Of a DNA stretch of 64,000 nucleotides, positions 53,658 to 63,300 are shown in pieces. Both the position numbers and the translations under genes were made by a program. The notes beneath the pieces were generated by a model, which worked only from the letters and a program-made list of their open reading frames with translations, did not search any database and was not told where the DNA came from. The stretch covers positions 5,208,001 to 5,272,000 of the forward strand of contig NZ_CP010897.2 in assembly GCF_000934605.2 (NCBI RefSeq), in the 5' to 3' direction. The DNA is from Pandoraea vervacti (GTDB taxonomy: Bacteria > Pseudomonadota > Gammaproteobacteria > Burkholderiales > Burkholderiaceae). The stretch's first letter is position 1. Each line of letters begins with the position of its first letter.

Positions 53658-54923
53658 ATGCATGTTTCGCTTGGAGAATGGTTGACGACCGCCCTGACGT
53701 TCACAAACGGGTGGACTGTGCCCACCGGGCACACCTGGAATCTCGCGACGACGCTCACGCGCGTCGCCTCGGCACCGAGTCGCCTCGGTTTGACGAGTGC
53801 CCCGACGAGCAGGCCGTCGCTCGATTGGGTCCAGCCTTCGCACCGCCCACCCGTCACGCGCGCCCGGGTTTTCGCCGAGCGACTGTCGGACGTACGGCCG
53901 ATATGCGTGGTGGGTAGTCGGGACGACGGGGAGAATTGCCTGCTCGACCTCCCGGCGGACGTGCACCTCGATGTGAGCGCGACACGCCTCATGCTGGCGG
54001 GCTGCGAAGCGTCGCTGCCCGCCGGATTGCGCGAGGCGCTGACCGAAGACGGCCGCAACACCCGCTCACTCGAGCAGCGCTTCTTCGAGGCGCACGCCGC
54101 CGAATCGCAAGGTCCGTACGCCGTACCCGCACTGGTGCGTCGTCTGAACAAGCGTCTGAATCAGCTATTGCCGGGGTGGCAACGACTGCTGCGCAGGACG
54201 AACGCGTACCTCGAAGTGCCGCAACTCACGTTCCAACGCGTGATCACCAGCGAGCAGGAAGCCCGCCGCCACGGCATTCGGGTGCCGTTCACTCACCCGG
54301 AACTCCATGTGCCCGTCGGCGAACCCGTGGTGCACGACGCCATGCTCGGCGCGTACCTGCGAATTCCGGCCGATGGCGTGACCCATACGTTGTTCGTCTC
54401 GTTATCCGTCCCACAGACCCTCGAATTGACCGGGCAGACGCCGCAAGCGCATGCCGCGGCACGGTTTGGCGACCTGTTTGGCGATATCCCGGCGCACTTT
54501 CAGACGTCGAACCTGCGAATGCGCACCGTGGCGCCGTGCGACAATCTCGTTCAGGCACTTGCCGAGCATCTCCACCTGGGTCACCAACGTTATCGCGAGT
54601 TCGCCTATGGCGCGACGCGTGAATCCCTGACGCCGGCATCGCATTCGCAAGCTCGCCAGCGCCTCTGCCCGTCGCCGCTACGGACCGGGACATCTACGCC
54701 GAGCCCGGTCGCCCCCGACTTTCCCGCCGTCGCCCCATCGACCTCGACGCCGAAGCCCGCGCCGACATCGACCGCGAGCGCGGCCGAGGGCGCGCTGGCG
54801 CCGCCACGTCGACGCCCGTCGCGACACGACAATCCGTCGTTGCGGGAACTCGAATGGGCGATCGCCGAGCTGGAGCGGCTCGACACGCTATACACGGTGC
54901 AGGGTCGCCCGCGCTACGGCTGA
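53658..54923 (+). CDS. Hypothetical protein with Pro/Ser/Thr-rich linker
   Basis: 421 aa, not recognised. No signal peptide or membrane helix. Residues 1-70 are Thr/Ser/Pro-rich; 70-320 look globular (PALVRRLNKRLNQLLPGWQRLLRRTNAYLEVPQLTFQRV, then HPELHVPVGEPVVHDAMLGAYLRIPADGVTHTLFVSLS); 320-390 is a low-complexity linker (TSTPSPVAP...STSTPKPAPTSTASAAEGALAPPRRRPS); 392-410 is a short helix (NPSLRELEWAIAELERLDT). ATG 53658 has TGGAG 8 nt upstream. It stands alone, 123 bp after the MocR gene, same strand. A secreted effector or a regulatory partner are both possible; nothing seen decides it. Confidence 0.6.
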   Translation: MHVSLGEWLTTALTFTNGWTVPTGHTWNLATTLTRVASAPSRLGLTSAPTSRPSLDWVQPSHRPPVTRARVFAERLSDVRPICVVGSRDDGENCLLDLPADVHLDVSATRLMLAGCEASLPAGLREALTEDGRNTRSLEQRFFEAHAAESQGPYAVPALVRRLNKRLNQLLPGWQRLLRRTNAYLEVPQLTFQRVITSEQEARRHGIRVPFTHPELHVPVGEPVVHDAMLGAYLRIPADGVTHTLFVSLSVPQTLELTGQTPQAHAAARFGDLFGDIPAHFQTSNLRMRTVAPCDNLVQALAEHLHLGHQRYREFAYGATRESLTPASHSQARQRLCPSPLRTGTSTPSPVAPDFPAVAPSTSTPKPAPTSTASAAEGALAPPRRRPSRHDNPSLRELEWAIAELERLDTLYTVQGRPRYG

Positions 54924-55245
54924 TGCGGTCCGGTCAACGCGAACCGGGGCGCCCCGTCGCAACGACCGGATGAACCTCCGATTAGCGCCCGATGCACGCC
55001 CGATGAACGCCCGATGCACGCCCGATGAACGCCCGATGAACGCTGGATGAACCGCGAACGGGGATGGCGGACAGGAAAACGGACGAGCCTGCGAGTCAAG
55101 CTATCAATTCCGCTAGCCGTTTCTGTCGTGTCAGGCGTAGCCGCTGTCACTCGCCACGTTTTGCGCGGCGCGGCGAATTCGTACACTCCCACATTTCGGC
55201 GGTAGCATTGACGCCATTCGTCCAGACACGAGTTCCCTCCCCGCC
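54924..55245. other. Intergenic region with minisatellite
   Basis: 322 bp between the hypothetical gene and the HAD phosphatase gene. Apart from the 11-bp repeat array at 54986-55051 I find no terminator, promoter or small gene. Confidence 0.6.
54986..55051. repeat. Six 11-bp tandem repeats
   Basis: Units CGCCCGATGCA, CGCCCGATGAA, CGCCCGATGCA, CGCCCGATGAA, CGCCCGATGAA, CGCTGGATGAA, contiguous. A related CGACCGGATGAA lies just upstream at 54963. Intergenic, 62 bp after the stop of the hypothetical gene. Confidence 0.88.
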
Positions 55246-55968
55246 ATGCAGGCAAGTTTCGAGAAAGACAGCATTCTGGTGCTCGATGTCGACGGCACGC
55301 TGACCGATTCGGTACGTATCCACCAGCGCGCACTGCTCGGCGCCATGGAGTCCCTGGCATTCGAGGCACTGAATACGGACTGGGGCAGCTACCCGCACCA
55401 CACCGACACCGGCATTCTGATCCACGCACACGTGGAGAATGGCCGCGCATTGCCGCTGCCGCACGACCTGGCCCGTTTCGAGCACGAAATCGACGAACGT
55501 TTCACCGCCTTGCTCAATGCTCACGGTCTGGCCGAAATTCCCGGCGCACGCGCGTTCGTCGAGGCAGCCCACCGTTCGCGATGGGGCGTGGTGTTCGCCA
55601 CCGGCGGCATTCGTCAGGTGAGTCACCGCAAGCTGCGCTCGGTTGCCATCGACTACACCGACGCGATGCTGATCACGGCGTCCGAGTACAGTTCGCGCGA
55701 GCAGCTCGTGGCCGAAGCGATCAAGCGTGCGCAGGCCGGCTATGGCATCACGCGTCCGCGCGCCGTGGTTTCGATCGGCGACGGCATGTGGGATTTGAAA
55801 GTCGCGCGCCAGCTCGGCATCGAATTCGTCGGCATCGGCTCGAAGCGCCAGCGCTCACCGTTGCTCGACGAGGGCGTACCGGTCTACGACGACATGTGGG
55901 ACGCCATGCACTGGCTCAACCCGGGCCGCGGGCGCGCGTCAGGTATTCGCTTGGCGTCACGCCCATAA
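55246..55968 (+). CDS. HAD-superfamily hydrolase/phosphatase
   Basis: 240 aa. HAD motif I LDVDGTLTDS with Asp14 and Asp16, motif II Thr119 in VVFATGG, and motif IV SIGDGMWDLKVA with Asp179 and Asp183. Motif III would be Lys in the SHRKLR or AIKRAQ segment. The helical cap (about 20-95) is of the phosphoglycolate phosphatase/beta-phosphoglucomutase kind. Substrate unknown. Its 3' end overlaps the convergent AraC gene by 53 bp. Confidence 0.88.
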   Translation: MQASFEKDSILVLDVDGTLTDSVRIHQRALLGAMESLAFEALNTDWGSYPHHTDTGILIHAHVENGRALPLPHDLARFEHEIDERFTALLNAHGLAEIPGARAFVEAAHRSRWGVVFATGGIRQVSHRKLRSVAIDYTDAMLITASEYSSREQLVAEAIKRAQAGYGITRPRAVVSIGDGMWDLKVARQLGIEFVGIGSKRQRSPLLDEGVPVYDDMWDAMHWLNPGRGRASGIRLASRP

Positions 55969-56707
55969 ACCGACGGAACATGGTGGAAAACGCGCTGGGG
56001 GTGTCGTAGCCCACTTCCAGCGCGACCTGCGTAATGGGTCGTCCCGCGCCCAGCAACGGCAACGCGCCCAGCAAACGCATCTGTTGACGCCACTCCCGGA
56101 ACGGCAACCCGAACTCCGTCATGAAGCGACGCTCGAGCGTGCGGCTCGACGCCCCGACCTCGACCGCCCAGTCCTGAAGACTGCGCGCGTCTGCGGGGGT
56201 ACTCAGGTAGGTGTCGAAGATCTTGCGCAAACGCGCGTCGCGGGGCACCTGCAAGTGAAGCGGCGAGTCGCTTTTCCACTCCACCTCCTGAAGCAGCAGC
56301 GCGATCACGAGCGCATCCTTGCCATGCGGCGACCCGTCAGGCGGCAGTGTCATCGCCCGCAGAATCAGCTCTCGCAATAGCGCCGAGACACGAATGGCCA
56401 CAGGGGTATCGGGTGCCGACATGCCGCAGCGCGCCGCGTCGACATACACCGTGCGCATCTCGACTTTGCCGCGCATGCGCACTTCATGCGTAACATCCGC
56501 AGGAATCCACAGCGCCCGCTGCGGGGGAATGACCCAGAACGACGTATCCGTGCGGACTTCGAGAATCCCGGCGCTGGCATACATCAATTGTGCGCGTCGA
56601 TGGCTGTGCGGCCGTACCACGTGGCCATCCGGGTAGTCTTTCGCCAACACGTCGACCGGACGGTCGTGAGCCTGAAACGCCAGGGGTATCTCACCGGTGA
56701 TCGGCAT
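55916..56707 (-). CDS. AraC family transcriptional regulator with cupin sensor
   Basis: 263 aa. N-terminal cupin (about 15-95; VVRPHSHRRAQLMYASAGILEVRT, WVIPPQRALWIPADVTHEVRM) and C-terminal double HTH (157-258; SLQDWAVEVGASSRTLERRFMTEFGLPFREWRQQMRLLGALPLL, ITQVALEVGYDTPSAFSTMFRRFMGVTPSEYL). This is the short RmlC-cupin AraC class, often repressing or activating an adjacent transporter. ATG 56707 matches the family start; the frame is open 210 nt further without family character and no good Shine-Dalgarno was seen for either. Convergent overlap of 53 bp with the HAD gene. Confidence 0.9.
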   Translation of the reverse strand: MPITGEIPLAFQAHDRPVDVLAKDYPDGHVVRPHSHRRAQLMYASAGILEVRTDTSFWVIPPQRALWIPADVTHEVRMRGKVEMRTVYVDAARCGMSAPDTPVAIRVSALLRELILRAMTLPPDGSPHGKDALVIALLLQEVEWKSDSPLHLQVPRDARLRKIFDTYLSTPADARSLQDWAVEVGASSRTLERRFMTEFGLPFREWRQQMRLLGALPLLGAGRPITQVALEVGYDTPSAFSTMFRRFMGVTPSEYLTRARGPG

Positions 56708-56920
56708 GGGAACCAGGTCTCTCAATAGGCACAAGGGAGCAAAAAACGGCAGGACGACAGAACGAACAGGCGACGACGCCACAAGCGTAACATCGCGCCC
56801 GCGCACCCACCAAGCCGAACCAGGCTGAACCAGGCTGAATCCGGCCCCGAGTCCCTTACGGCGCCACCGTCGAAACGACGGGCATGCGCAAACCCGAAGT
56901 CTCCACCCGGCGCGCACCGC

Positions 56921-57328
56921 TCAAAACGGTTTGACGACGACCAGCGCAACGATCCCCGCCATGGCCGCCAACCCCACGGGCAACGCGCGCGCAAACACGT
57001 TCGACGGCGCCGAATCAGTGTTCAGGCCCTGACGATCCATGCGACGCAGCGTCGCCGACAAGCGTCCGTGCAACGCGGACACAACGATGACCAGCACCAG
57101 CTTGGCCATGAACCATGGGGCATGCCACCAGTTGCCCATGATGGCAAGCACGGGCCCTGTGATCCAGACCACGCCCAACGCCGGAGATGCCATGGCGTAA
57201 TCTGCGCGCCGCGCAACGCGACGCCATTCCGTTTGCGCGAGGCGAGCGCCAAACGCCATCGTCACCAAGCCTGCGATAAACACGATGACGGCGATCAGAT
57301 GCAGCGCCTTGATCCATAGATAGAGCAT
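56921..57328 (-). CDS. CopD/HemJ-like four-helix membrane protein
   Basis: 135 aa with four hydrophobic segments (about 4-24, 46-64, 72-90, 114-132). The start MLYLWIKALHLIAVIVFIAGL resembles the His-containing first helix of the HemJ and CopD families; a second His is in GNWWHAPWFMAKLVL. HemJ proteins oxidise protoporphyrinogen IX; CopD proteins handle copper. This is shorter and lacks the YLPRLFVYH part of true HemJ, so only a family-level name is justified. AGGAG 8 nt before the ATG. Divergent from the DUF4148 gene. Confidence 0.7.
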   Translation of the reverse strand: MLYLWIKALHLIAVIVFIAGLVTMAFGARLAQTEWRRVARRADYAMASPALGVVWITGPVLAIMGNWWHAPWFMAKLVLVIVVSALHGRLSATLRRMDRQGLNTDSAPSNVFARALPVGLAAMAGIVALVVVKPF

Positions 57329-57480
57329 CGCCCGTCTCCTGAAGGCCGCGAATGATTATTTCCATCTAAGCAAGAGTTGCTTGTGATTAGTCGCCTTTAT
57401 CACGAAGAGTCACATTAATACACTGCAACTGTCGACGATGAATAACACATCGCCCCCTTCAAAAGACAGGAGAAAACATC

Positions 57481-57789
57481 ATGAAGCGCACCCTGATTAC
57501 CTCGGCTCTGGTTTCCGCAATGCTGGCAGTCTCGGCTGGCTCCGCATTCGCCAGCGACGCATTCGACGGCCCCTCGGAATTCTCGTGGGTGCCCCAGACC
57601 AGCGCCCTGAGCCGTGCCCAGGTCCGTGAAGCACTCGTTCAGGCTCAGCAAGCCGGTCTCGTGGTTCAGCACGACGCCGTGTACCCGAAGGCGGCCCCGA
57701 GCGCCCAACCGGCTGTAACTAGCGCCGCAGTGACCGCGGGTTCGGTTGGCGGTCTGCCGCGCGCTGGCGCGACCTACTTCGGTTCGTAA
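57481..57789 (+). CDS. DUF4148 secreted protein
   Basis: 102 aa; signal peptide (MKRTLITSALVSAMLAVSAGSAFA, cut after residue 24 or so), then the DUF4148 core LSRAQVREALVQAQQAGLV and a low-complexity Ala/Pro/Ser C-terminus. DUF4148 proteins are abundant in Burkholderiales and are thought to be periplasmic or surface-exposed; function unknown. AGGAGA 8 nt upstream of ATG. Followed by a structured 190-nt 3'UTR and terminator. Confidence 0.9.
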   Translation: MKRTLITSALVSAMLAVSAGSAFASDAFDGPSEFSWVPQTSALSRAQVREALVQAQQAGLVVQHDAVYPKAAPSAQPAVTSAAVTAGSVGGLPRAGATYFGS

Positions 57790-57796
57790 TGTAACT

Positions 57797-57981
57797 CGTC
57801 GCGCCGCGCGTCTCTTCTTTGACGAGAGACCGCGGCGCGACGCGCGTTCTGCGCATAACGACGCACCGGCTGTCCGGTGCACAGTGTGATCTCCGGTCTT
57901 TCCCGACCTAAGACTCCTGTCGCTGTGCGTAGCGGTTTGACGCACAGGACTTTGCCCGTCGCCTCGGTGACGGGCTTTTTT
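57797..57981 (+). ncRNA. Highly structured 3'UTR, candidate 3'-derived small RNA
   Basis: Four hairpins in succession after the DUF4148 stop: an 18-bp stem with one bulge (57797-57815 with 57825-57842), GCACCGG/CCGGTGC (57863-57880), CTGTGCGT/ACGCACAG (57923-57947), and a terminator GCCCGTC/GACGGGC (57954-57975) with TTTTTT. Only the last has a U-run. The size and folding are out of scale for a simple terminator; no internal promoter was clear, so release by processing is the more likely route if it is an RNA. Confidence 0.5.
57954..57981 (+). terminator. Rho-independent terminator of the DUF4148 transcript
   Basis: GCCCGTC (57954-57960), 8-nt loop, GACGGGC (57969-57975), then TTTTTT. Confidence 0.88.
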
Positions 57982-58036
57982 AGCGGCAGGCAGGTACGAG
58001 CGCCAGTTCGTCGCGCATTGCCCCGCGTCAAAGACA

Positions 58037-58067
58037 GAAGCCCGCCGAAGCGGGCTTCCTTGTTTTG
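58037..58067. terminator. Hairpin between convergent DUF4148 and dienelactone hydrolase genes
   Basis: GAAGCCCGC (58037-58045), CGAA loop, GCGGGCTTC (58050-58058), followed on plus by CTTGTTTTG. On the minus strand it reads with a UUCG loop, just past the hydrolase stop, followed by TGTCTTTG. It may serve both directions. Confidence 0.65.
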
Positions 58068-58078
58068 CGTCGCGCCGT

Positions 58079-58798
58079 TTACAAAGATGACTTGGCAAAC
58101 GACTTGACGAGGAATTCGAGCGCGCGGCCGTGCGCCAGCGCCGCCGACGGCTGGTGATACGCCCCGCGGGCCCAGCAGTTGAAGCCGTGATCGGCCTGCG
58201 GATACACGAACACTTCGGTGTTCGGGCGCGACTTCACCGCGTCGCTGACCTGGGTGACGATATCCGGCGTGATGTGCGAATCGAGCGCGCCGTAGTGAAA
58301 TTGTGTCGGCACGTTCAGATTGGCCGCTTCGCTCAGATAGTTGTGGATGCCTCCGCCGTAGTACGGCACAGCGGCGTCGACCTGCCCGCGTGCAGCGCTC
58401 AGATACGAGAGCAGACCACCGAAGCAGTAACCGATGGCGGCGACTTTGGCGCCGGCATCGAGCTTGCTGCGAAGCGCCTTGACCGTCGCACCGACGTCTT
58501 TCACGGCCTTCTCGACGTCCACAGACTTGCGCAGCTCCATCGCGCGGCTCAAGTCCTCGCCCGCATAGCCCAGTTCGATACGCGGAGCCGCGCGCCAGAA
58601 GATGTCCGGCGCCAGCACCACATAGCCGTCCATCGCATACTGGTCGGCCACTCCACGAATGTGTTCGTTCACACCGAAAATTTCCTGCACCAGCACAACG
58701 CCTTGCGCGTTTGCCGTCTTACCCGTCGGTGGCAATGCCAGATAGGCATCGAAGGCGCCGTCCACGGTTTCGACTTTGATCCATTGACTGTTCGACAC
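58079..58798 (-). CDS. Dienelactone hydrolase family protein
   Basis: 239 aa alpha/beta hydrolase. Cys-Asp-His triad: Cys125 in GYCFGG, Asp173 in GALDSHI, His204 in ADHGFNCWAR; Glu39 in VLVQEIFG is also typical. The family opens dienelactones in chlorocatechol breakdown, but housekeeping paralogues are common and no catabolic genes adjoin, so the substrate is open. GTG start with GGAG 9 nt upstream. Confidence 0.88.
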   Translation of the reverse strand: MSNSQWIKVETVDGAFDAYLALPPTGKTANAQGVVLVQEIFGVNEHIRGVADQYAMDGYVVLAPDIFWRAAPRIELGYAGEDLSRAMELRKSVDVEKAVKDVGATVKALRSKLDAGAKVAAIGYCFGGLLSYLSAARGQVDAAVPYYGGGIHNYLSEAANLNVPTQFHYGALDSHITPDIVTQVSDAVKSRPNTEVFVYPQADHGFNCWARGAYHQPSAALAHGRALEFLVKSFAKSSL

Positions 58799-59096
58799 GG
58801 AAATTGCTCCATCAATTGGGGGGAAATGCCTGCGTCTTGCCGTCCTGCATCACCCGGGGGGCGCAACATCGGGAGACGGCCCGACACGAAAACGCCGGTT
58901 CAGTATAGGGATTTTTCTTCGGATGCACAGCCAGCGAAAAGGCCCGCCACGTAAAGCTGCGCGACGCTCGTTCGGACAAGCGGCCCGGCCGCGGCGCCCG
59001 CCGCGTATGGCGTGGGCGTGAAGTCCTTGCCCGTCGTTTCAGCAACCGAACCCGAGCGGGATCGCGCCCCTTGCGCGCTTGCACAATCCGTCGACG

Positions 59097-59531
59097 TCAG
59101 CCGACCAGTGCGGCTTCGAGCACCTTTGCCACGCCACCGAATCCGGCGACCTGCGATGAATCGATGCCATACAGCGCGCTTAGCGATGGCCCCGGATTAA
59201 GGAAGTCCACGCGCACGTCATCCGCCGACGCCGCCCACACCATCACCTTCAATGGCAACTCCAGCCCCGCGTGCGGGTTCGCCTGCATGACCGGCGTGCC
59301 CCCTTTGGGATTACCGAAAAGCACGAGCCGCGTCGGCCGCAACGACGTCCCTGCGGCGCTGGCCGCAGCACTTTGGTCGATGTCGGCGAAAATCGTCATG
59401 CCATGCTGCCTGAGCGCATCGATCACGCGCGCAAGCGTGGCGTAGAAATCCACCGGGCTTCGCAACGACGTGACGGTGGCGGGATGCGCGAAGCCGGAAG
59501 GCTCACGCATTTGCGTTGCATCGGATGTCAT
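59097..59531 (-). CDS. DUF302 domain protein
   Basis: 144 aa. The DUF302 pattern is seen in DFYATLARVIDALRQHGMTIFADIDQSAAASAAG, RPTRLVLFGNPKGGTPVMQANPHAGLELPLKVMVWA and YGIDSSQVAGFGGVAKVLEAALVG. Function unknown; cytoplasmic here, with no signal peptide. ATG 59531 has GAGGAG 5 nt upstream; the longer frame is Arg-rich and unsupported. About 300 bp separate it from the hydrolase gene; I see only a possible TATACT -10 (58907-58902) for that gene there. Confidence 0.85.
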   Translation of the reverse strand: MTSDATQMREPSGFAHPATVTSLRSPVDFYATLARVIDALRQHGMTIFADIDQSAAASAAGTSLRPTRLVLFGNPKGGTPVMQANPHAGLELPLKVMVWAASADDVRVDFLNPGPSLSALYGIDSSQVAGFGGVAKVLEAALVG

Positions 59532-59774
59532 GAGGGCTCCTCGAACACTGAGGGAGGATAGACGGCGACGCCCGCGCCGAGTTCTGCGCGGCAACCTCGC
59601 CAGTGTAACGCCGCACCGATACCCGCATGCGCAACGACACCCGCAGGCGCCGGCACGACGGCCTCGCATCCCGCCTTACAAGCCGTTACTTCCCGCCGGT
59701 GCGCGACACGTTGCGCGTTACGCTTGACCCCGTCGTTCGATACCTGCAACGAACCCAATTGATACGGAGTCCAT

Positions 59775-60293
59775 ATGATAAAGATGTCCTGGCGAAAGAT
59801 GGCGAGCGGCCTTTCCCTGTTCGTCGCGATGACGGCGGCAGTGACGAACGCCGGCGCCGCCACAGCGAGCGCCGACGCCCTCCCCCCCGCTGCGCCGCCT
59901 GCCACGGCAACGCGCATCGATCGTCACCCCGACGAGATGCCACCGCCGCCGACCGGCCCGCGCTTTGGTGGTCCGCAAGAGCATTGCCCGTTGGGGTCAG
60001 CTGGGCCGATGGGCGCGCGTGGTCCCGGCTTCGGTCCCGGCTTCGCTGCGGCGCGCACCATCGAGGAGATCGCGCATCTCTACCGGGTCGGCGGGCATCC
60101 CGAGTCCGTATTGCCGTTCTACCGGGAAACGCTCTCGCAGACGCGCGACCCCATGCTGCGCCGCCACTTGCGCGAAGCCATCGCACGGGAGGCATTGAAG
60201 CCTGCCGACACCACGGCGGCGATTACCACGCTGCGCGCGCAGCTAAACGAAGATCTCGCCGCGCTAACGCCCGCCGAAACCAGACGTCGTTAG
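59775..60293 (+). CDS. Hypothetical periplasmic protein
   Basis: 172 aa, not recognised. Signal peptide (MIKMSWRKMASGLSLFVAMTAAVTNAGAATA, cut near residue 29-31). Then a Pro/Gly-rich region (35-92, including PPPPTGPRFGGP and GPGFGPGF) and a helical C-terminus (IEEIAHLYRVGGHPESVLPFYRETLSQTRDPMLRRHLREAIAREALKP) ending in a charged RRR. GGAG 5 nt before the ATG. Divergent from DUF302; converges on the autotransporter gene, 69 bp away. Confidence 0.75.
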   Translation: MIKMSWRKMASGLSLFVAMTAAVTNAGAATASADALPPAAPPATATRIDRHPDEMPPPPTGPRFGGPQEHCPLGSAGPMGARGPGFGPGFAAARTIEEIAHLYRVGGHPESVLPFYRETLSQTRDPMLRRHLREAIAREALKPADTTAAITTLRAQLNEDLAALTPAETRRR

Positions 60294-60362
60294 GACATCG
60301 TCGTCACGCACGCCCCCATGCCAAGTGGAAGACCGTCGGGTGTTCAACGCAGCCCCATCGCA

Positions 60363-63300
60363 TCAGAAGGTGTACTTCGCGCCTGCGTTGACAAGCACGC
60401 CGCGCGCGCCGCCGGTGCCGAAACTCTTTTGGTAGGACACGCGGCCATAAAGCGAGAAACTGGGGCCTTGCGTGCTGTTCACGCCGAGCGAGAACAGCAT
60501 CGCATCGCCGTACTTCCCTGACGTGAACGTCGCGTTCGACACCTGCACGTTGGTACCGCCGACGAAGGCGTGAACGACGTCGAAGCCGAAGTACGGCGTC
60601 ACGCGTCCGGTGCTGATGTCGAACGCACGCGTGAGCCGCACGCCGAGTCGCCCGGTCACCTGGTTTTGCGCGCCGATGTTCACGGCAAGCCCATCGGCGT
60701 CGACAACGTTATCGAAGCCGAGATGCTGCCCCACGAACTGCAACTGCGGCTCGAGACTCATCCCGTACGGGAGTGCCAGCGGATAGCCGCCCTCGATGGA
60801 CGCCGCATAACTGTTCCCGCGCATCGGCGCCACGTCGCCCCGCGCGTCGGTCGTGGTGCGGCCATTGAACCAGCCGACCGAGACGATGCCGTCGACGTAC
60901 CATCCCTTCTGGCTCTGATAAGTGCCATATCCATAGAGCCGATAAGTGCTCGCGCGCGTGGAACTCGGCCCGTCGATGGCGTTCGGGTCGTAGTGCAGCC
61001 ACCCCATCGAGCCTGCGGCACCAAAGCGCCACGTGCCGTCCTCGGTGAAGCGCTTGAACAAATTGCCGCCCACCTGAATGGCCCCGTAGTCGGCGCTCAT
61101 GTCGTAACCGAAAGCCTGAAAGCTCTGGTTGGAACGATATTTGAAGCCGCCGCCGTAGCCGCGCAGGAACATCTCGCCGGAGCCACGGTCACGGCCCAGT
61201 TCGCGATCGTCGCGCACTTCGCCCAGACGTCGGTGCAAGGAGTCGATGTCCATCAACCCGGCCTGCAGAAACGCCACCGGCGCGCTCAGATATGACGCCA
61301 CTTGCGGCGCCACCTGACGGCGCGCGTCCGGCGGCACCGGGTCGTCGATTTCCCCGCCCGGATTGCCGGGCTCCTCCGGATCGACCGGCCCTTCCGGTTC
61401 CACATAGGCGCTTTGCAGTCGATAGTCCCAATGTCCGGTTCCCGTACTCACGAGATTCTGCGAGCCCTCGGCAGTCCCGTGGGCCGATCCTGGGCCGTAG
61501 GCATACAGGCGGTATTCATAGGGCGAGTTCGGTCCAACGACATAGCCGCCTGCGAGCCGGAAGGCGTTGAACGTCGAAGCCCCCGCCACCTGCACCACCG
61601 AAATCCCCTCGTCGTTCGTGATCACGCCGCTGGGCGAGGTCAGGCTCCCGGGGCTGCCCGAGGTCGGTTTGATTTGCAGCAGCGTCGTGCCGCTGGCCGA
61701 GCCCTGAATGAGCAACCGGTCACTGTACTGATTCGACAGCGCGCCGCCTTCGTTCAGATACGTGTTGAGCGCCACCGTACCGTTATTGCCCGCATAGCTG
61801 TTACCGATGCTCACGTTGCGGTACGAGCCCTGGCTCGTCGGCGCCGAAGTGAGCTGCGACGTGACCGGGAAATCGATCAGGCTGTTCGAGTTGTTCAGCT
61901 CGGTCACGTTGGATGTTGCCATCACGTGCCAGACGCTGTTATTGCTCAGATTCACGACGGACGTGCTGTTGGCGTCGGTATAGATTCGACCGGTCAGCGT
62001 GGAGTGGCTTGCGTCCAGATTCAGGGTGGCGCCGAGTCCCGAGCGGGTGGTCGCATTGATCGCACCGCCGCCGCCGCTGAGCGTCGAATTGACGAGGTTG
62101 ACGTTGGCGATGCCCCCATAGGCCCACAGCGCGACACCGGTGTCCGACGTCACCGTCGTGTCCTGCAACGTCATGTTGTAGCCACCGGCACGCAACGGCG
62201 CCGCACGGCTGCCCGATACCAGCGCGAGGGACGGTGCGGGGATGTCGCTGCCGAGTTCGGTCGGCGCCGCAGGAATCGGCGTATCGATGGCAAGTGGCGG
62301 CGGCGGGTCGCCCGACGGCAGCAGCGGTGTCGTAGGGGGCATGGACGGCAACCCCGGCGTCGGGGCGGACACTGTCACGCCGGTAATGGATGCCGGCGCG
62401 TCGAACACGATGGCGGCGGTGTTCGTGCCCGACGCACGAATCGTTGCCCCCGTGGCATTGAATTGCCCGCCGTTCTGAATGCGCACGGCGTACGCGTTGG
62501 TGCCCGACGTGGTGATCGACGTGCCTGCCCCGGTCGCCGTGCTTCTCAGCAAATTGACCGTGCCGGCATTGGCGTAAATGCCATATGTGCTGGCCTGATC
62601 CGTCGTGATCGAGCCGCCGGCGAAATTGGTCGTGCTCCCCGTCCATCCATAGATGCCATAGGCCTGTGTGCCATGCGTCGCGATGGCGAAGTCCGACAGG
62701 TTCACGGTGGCGGCGCCGCTGCCCGAGAGCAGGCCGTATGCCGCCTGCCCCTGCGTCGTGATGGAGCCCCCGCTGAGCGTGGCCGTCGTGCTTCCGGAGA
62801 TCCACATGCCGTAGGCCTGCGTGCCGAGCGTGCTCACGGCGACCTGCGAACCGGTGACAGTGGACGTGCCATTCACGAGCAAACCGTAGGTGGCATTCTG
62901 CGTCGTCGACAGGCTCAGCCGATTGAGATTGCCGAATGCCGTGCCAATGCGCACCGCGTGGCTGCCCGCACCGGTCGTCCGGACCGTCACGGTCCCGGCC
63001 GTTGCCGTATCCGTATTCGTATTGAGCGTGCCGCCCGACTCGGCATTGAGCCCGAGCGCACCGGCCACGCCGGTCTGGATCAGCGAGTTGCCGTTGATGG
63101 TGGCGGTCGATCCGTTGTAGACCTGCACGCCGCCCGCCCCCGACACCTTGGCCCCGTTGGCGGTGATCGTGGAATCCGTGAGCGTAATGTTGCTGCCGCC
63201 CCAGGAACGCACGCCCCAGCTGTCCTGACCGTTCACCGTGATCGAGGTGTCACGCAGAATGATCGTCGAGGTGGCCCCGTACGGTCGCATGCCGTCCGCG

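Noticed and set aside
54986..55051. CRISPR-like array
   Set aside because: Units are contiguous 11-mers without spacers, and no cas genes are present; the same applies to the other tandem arrays.
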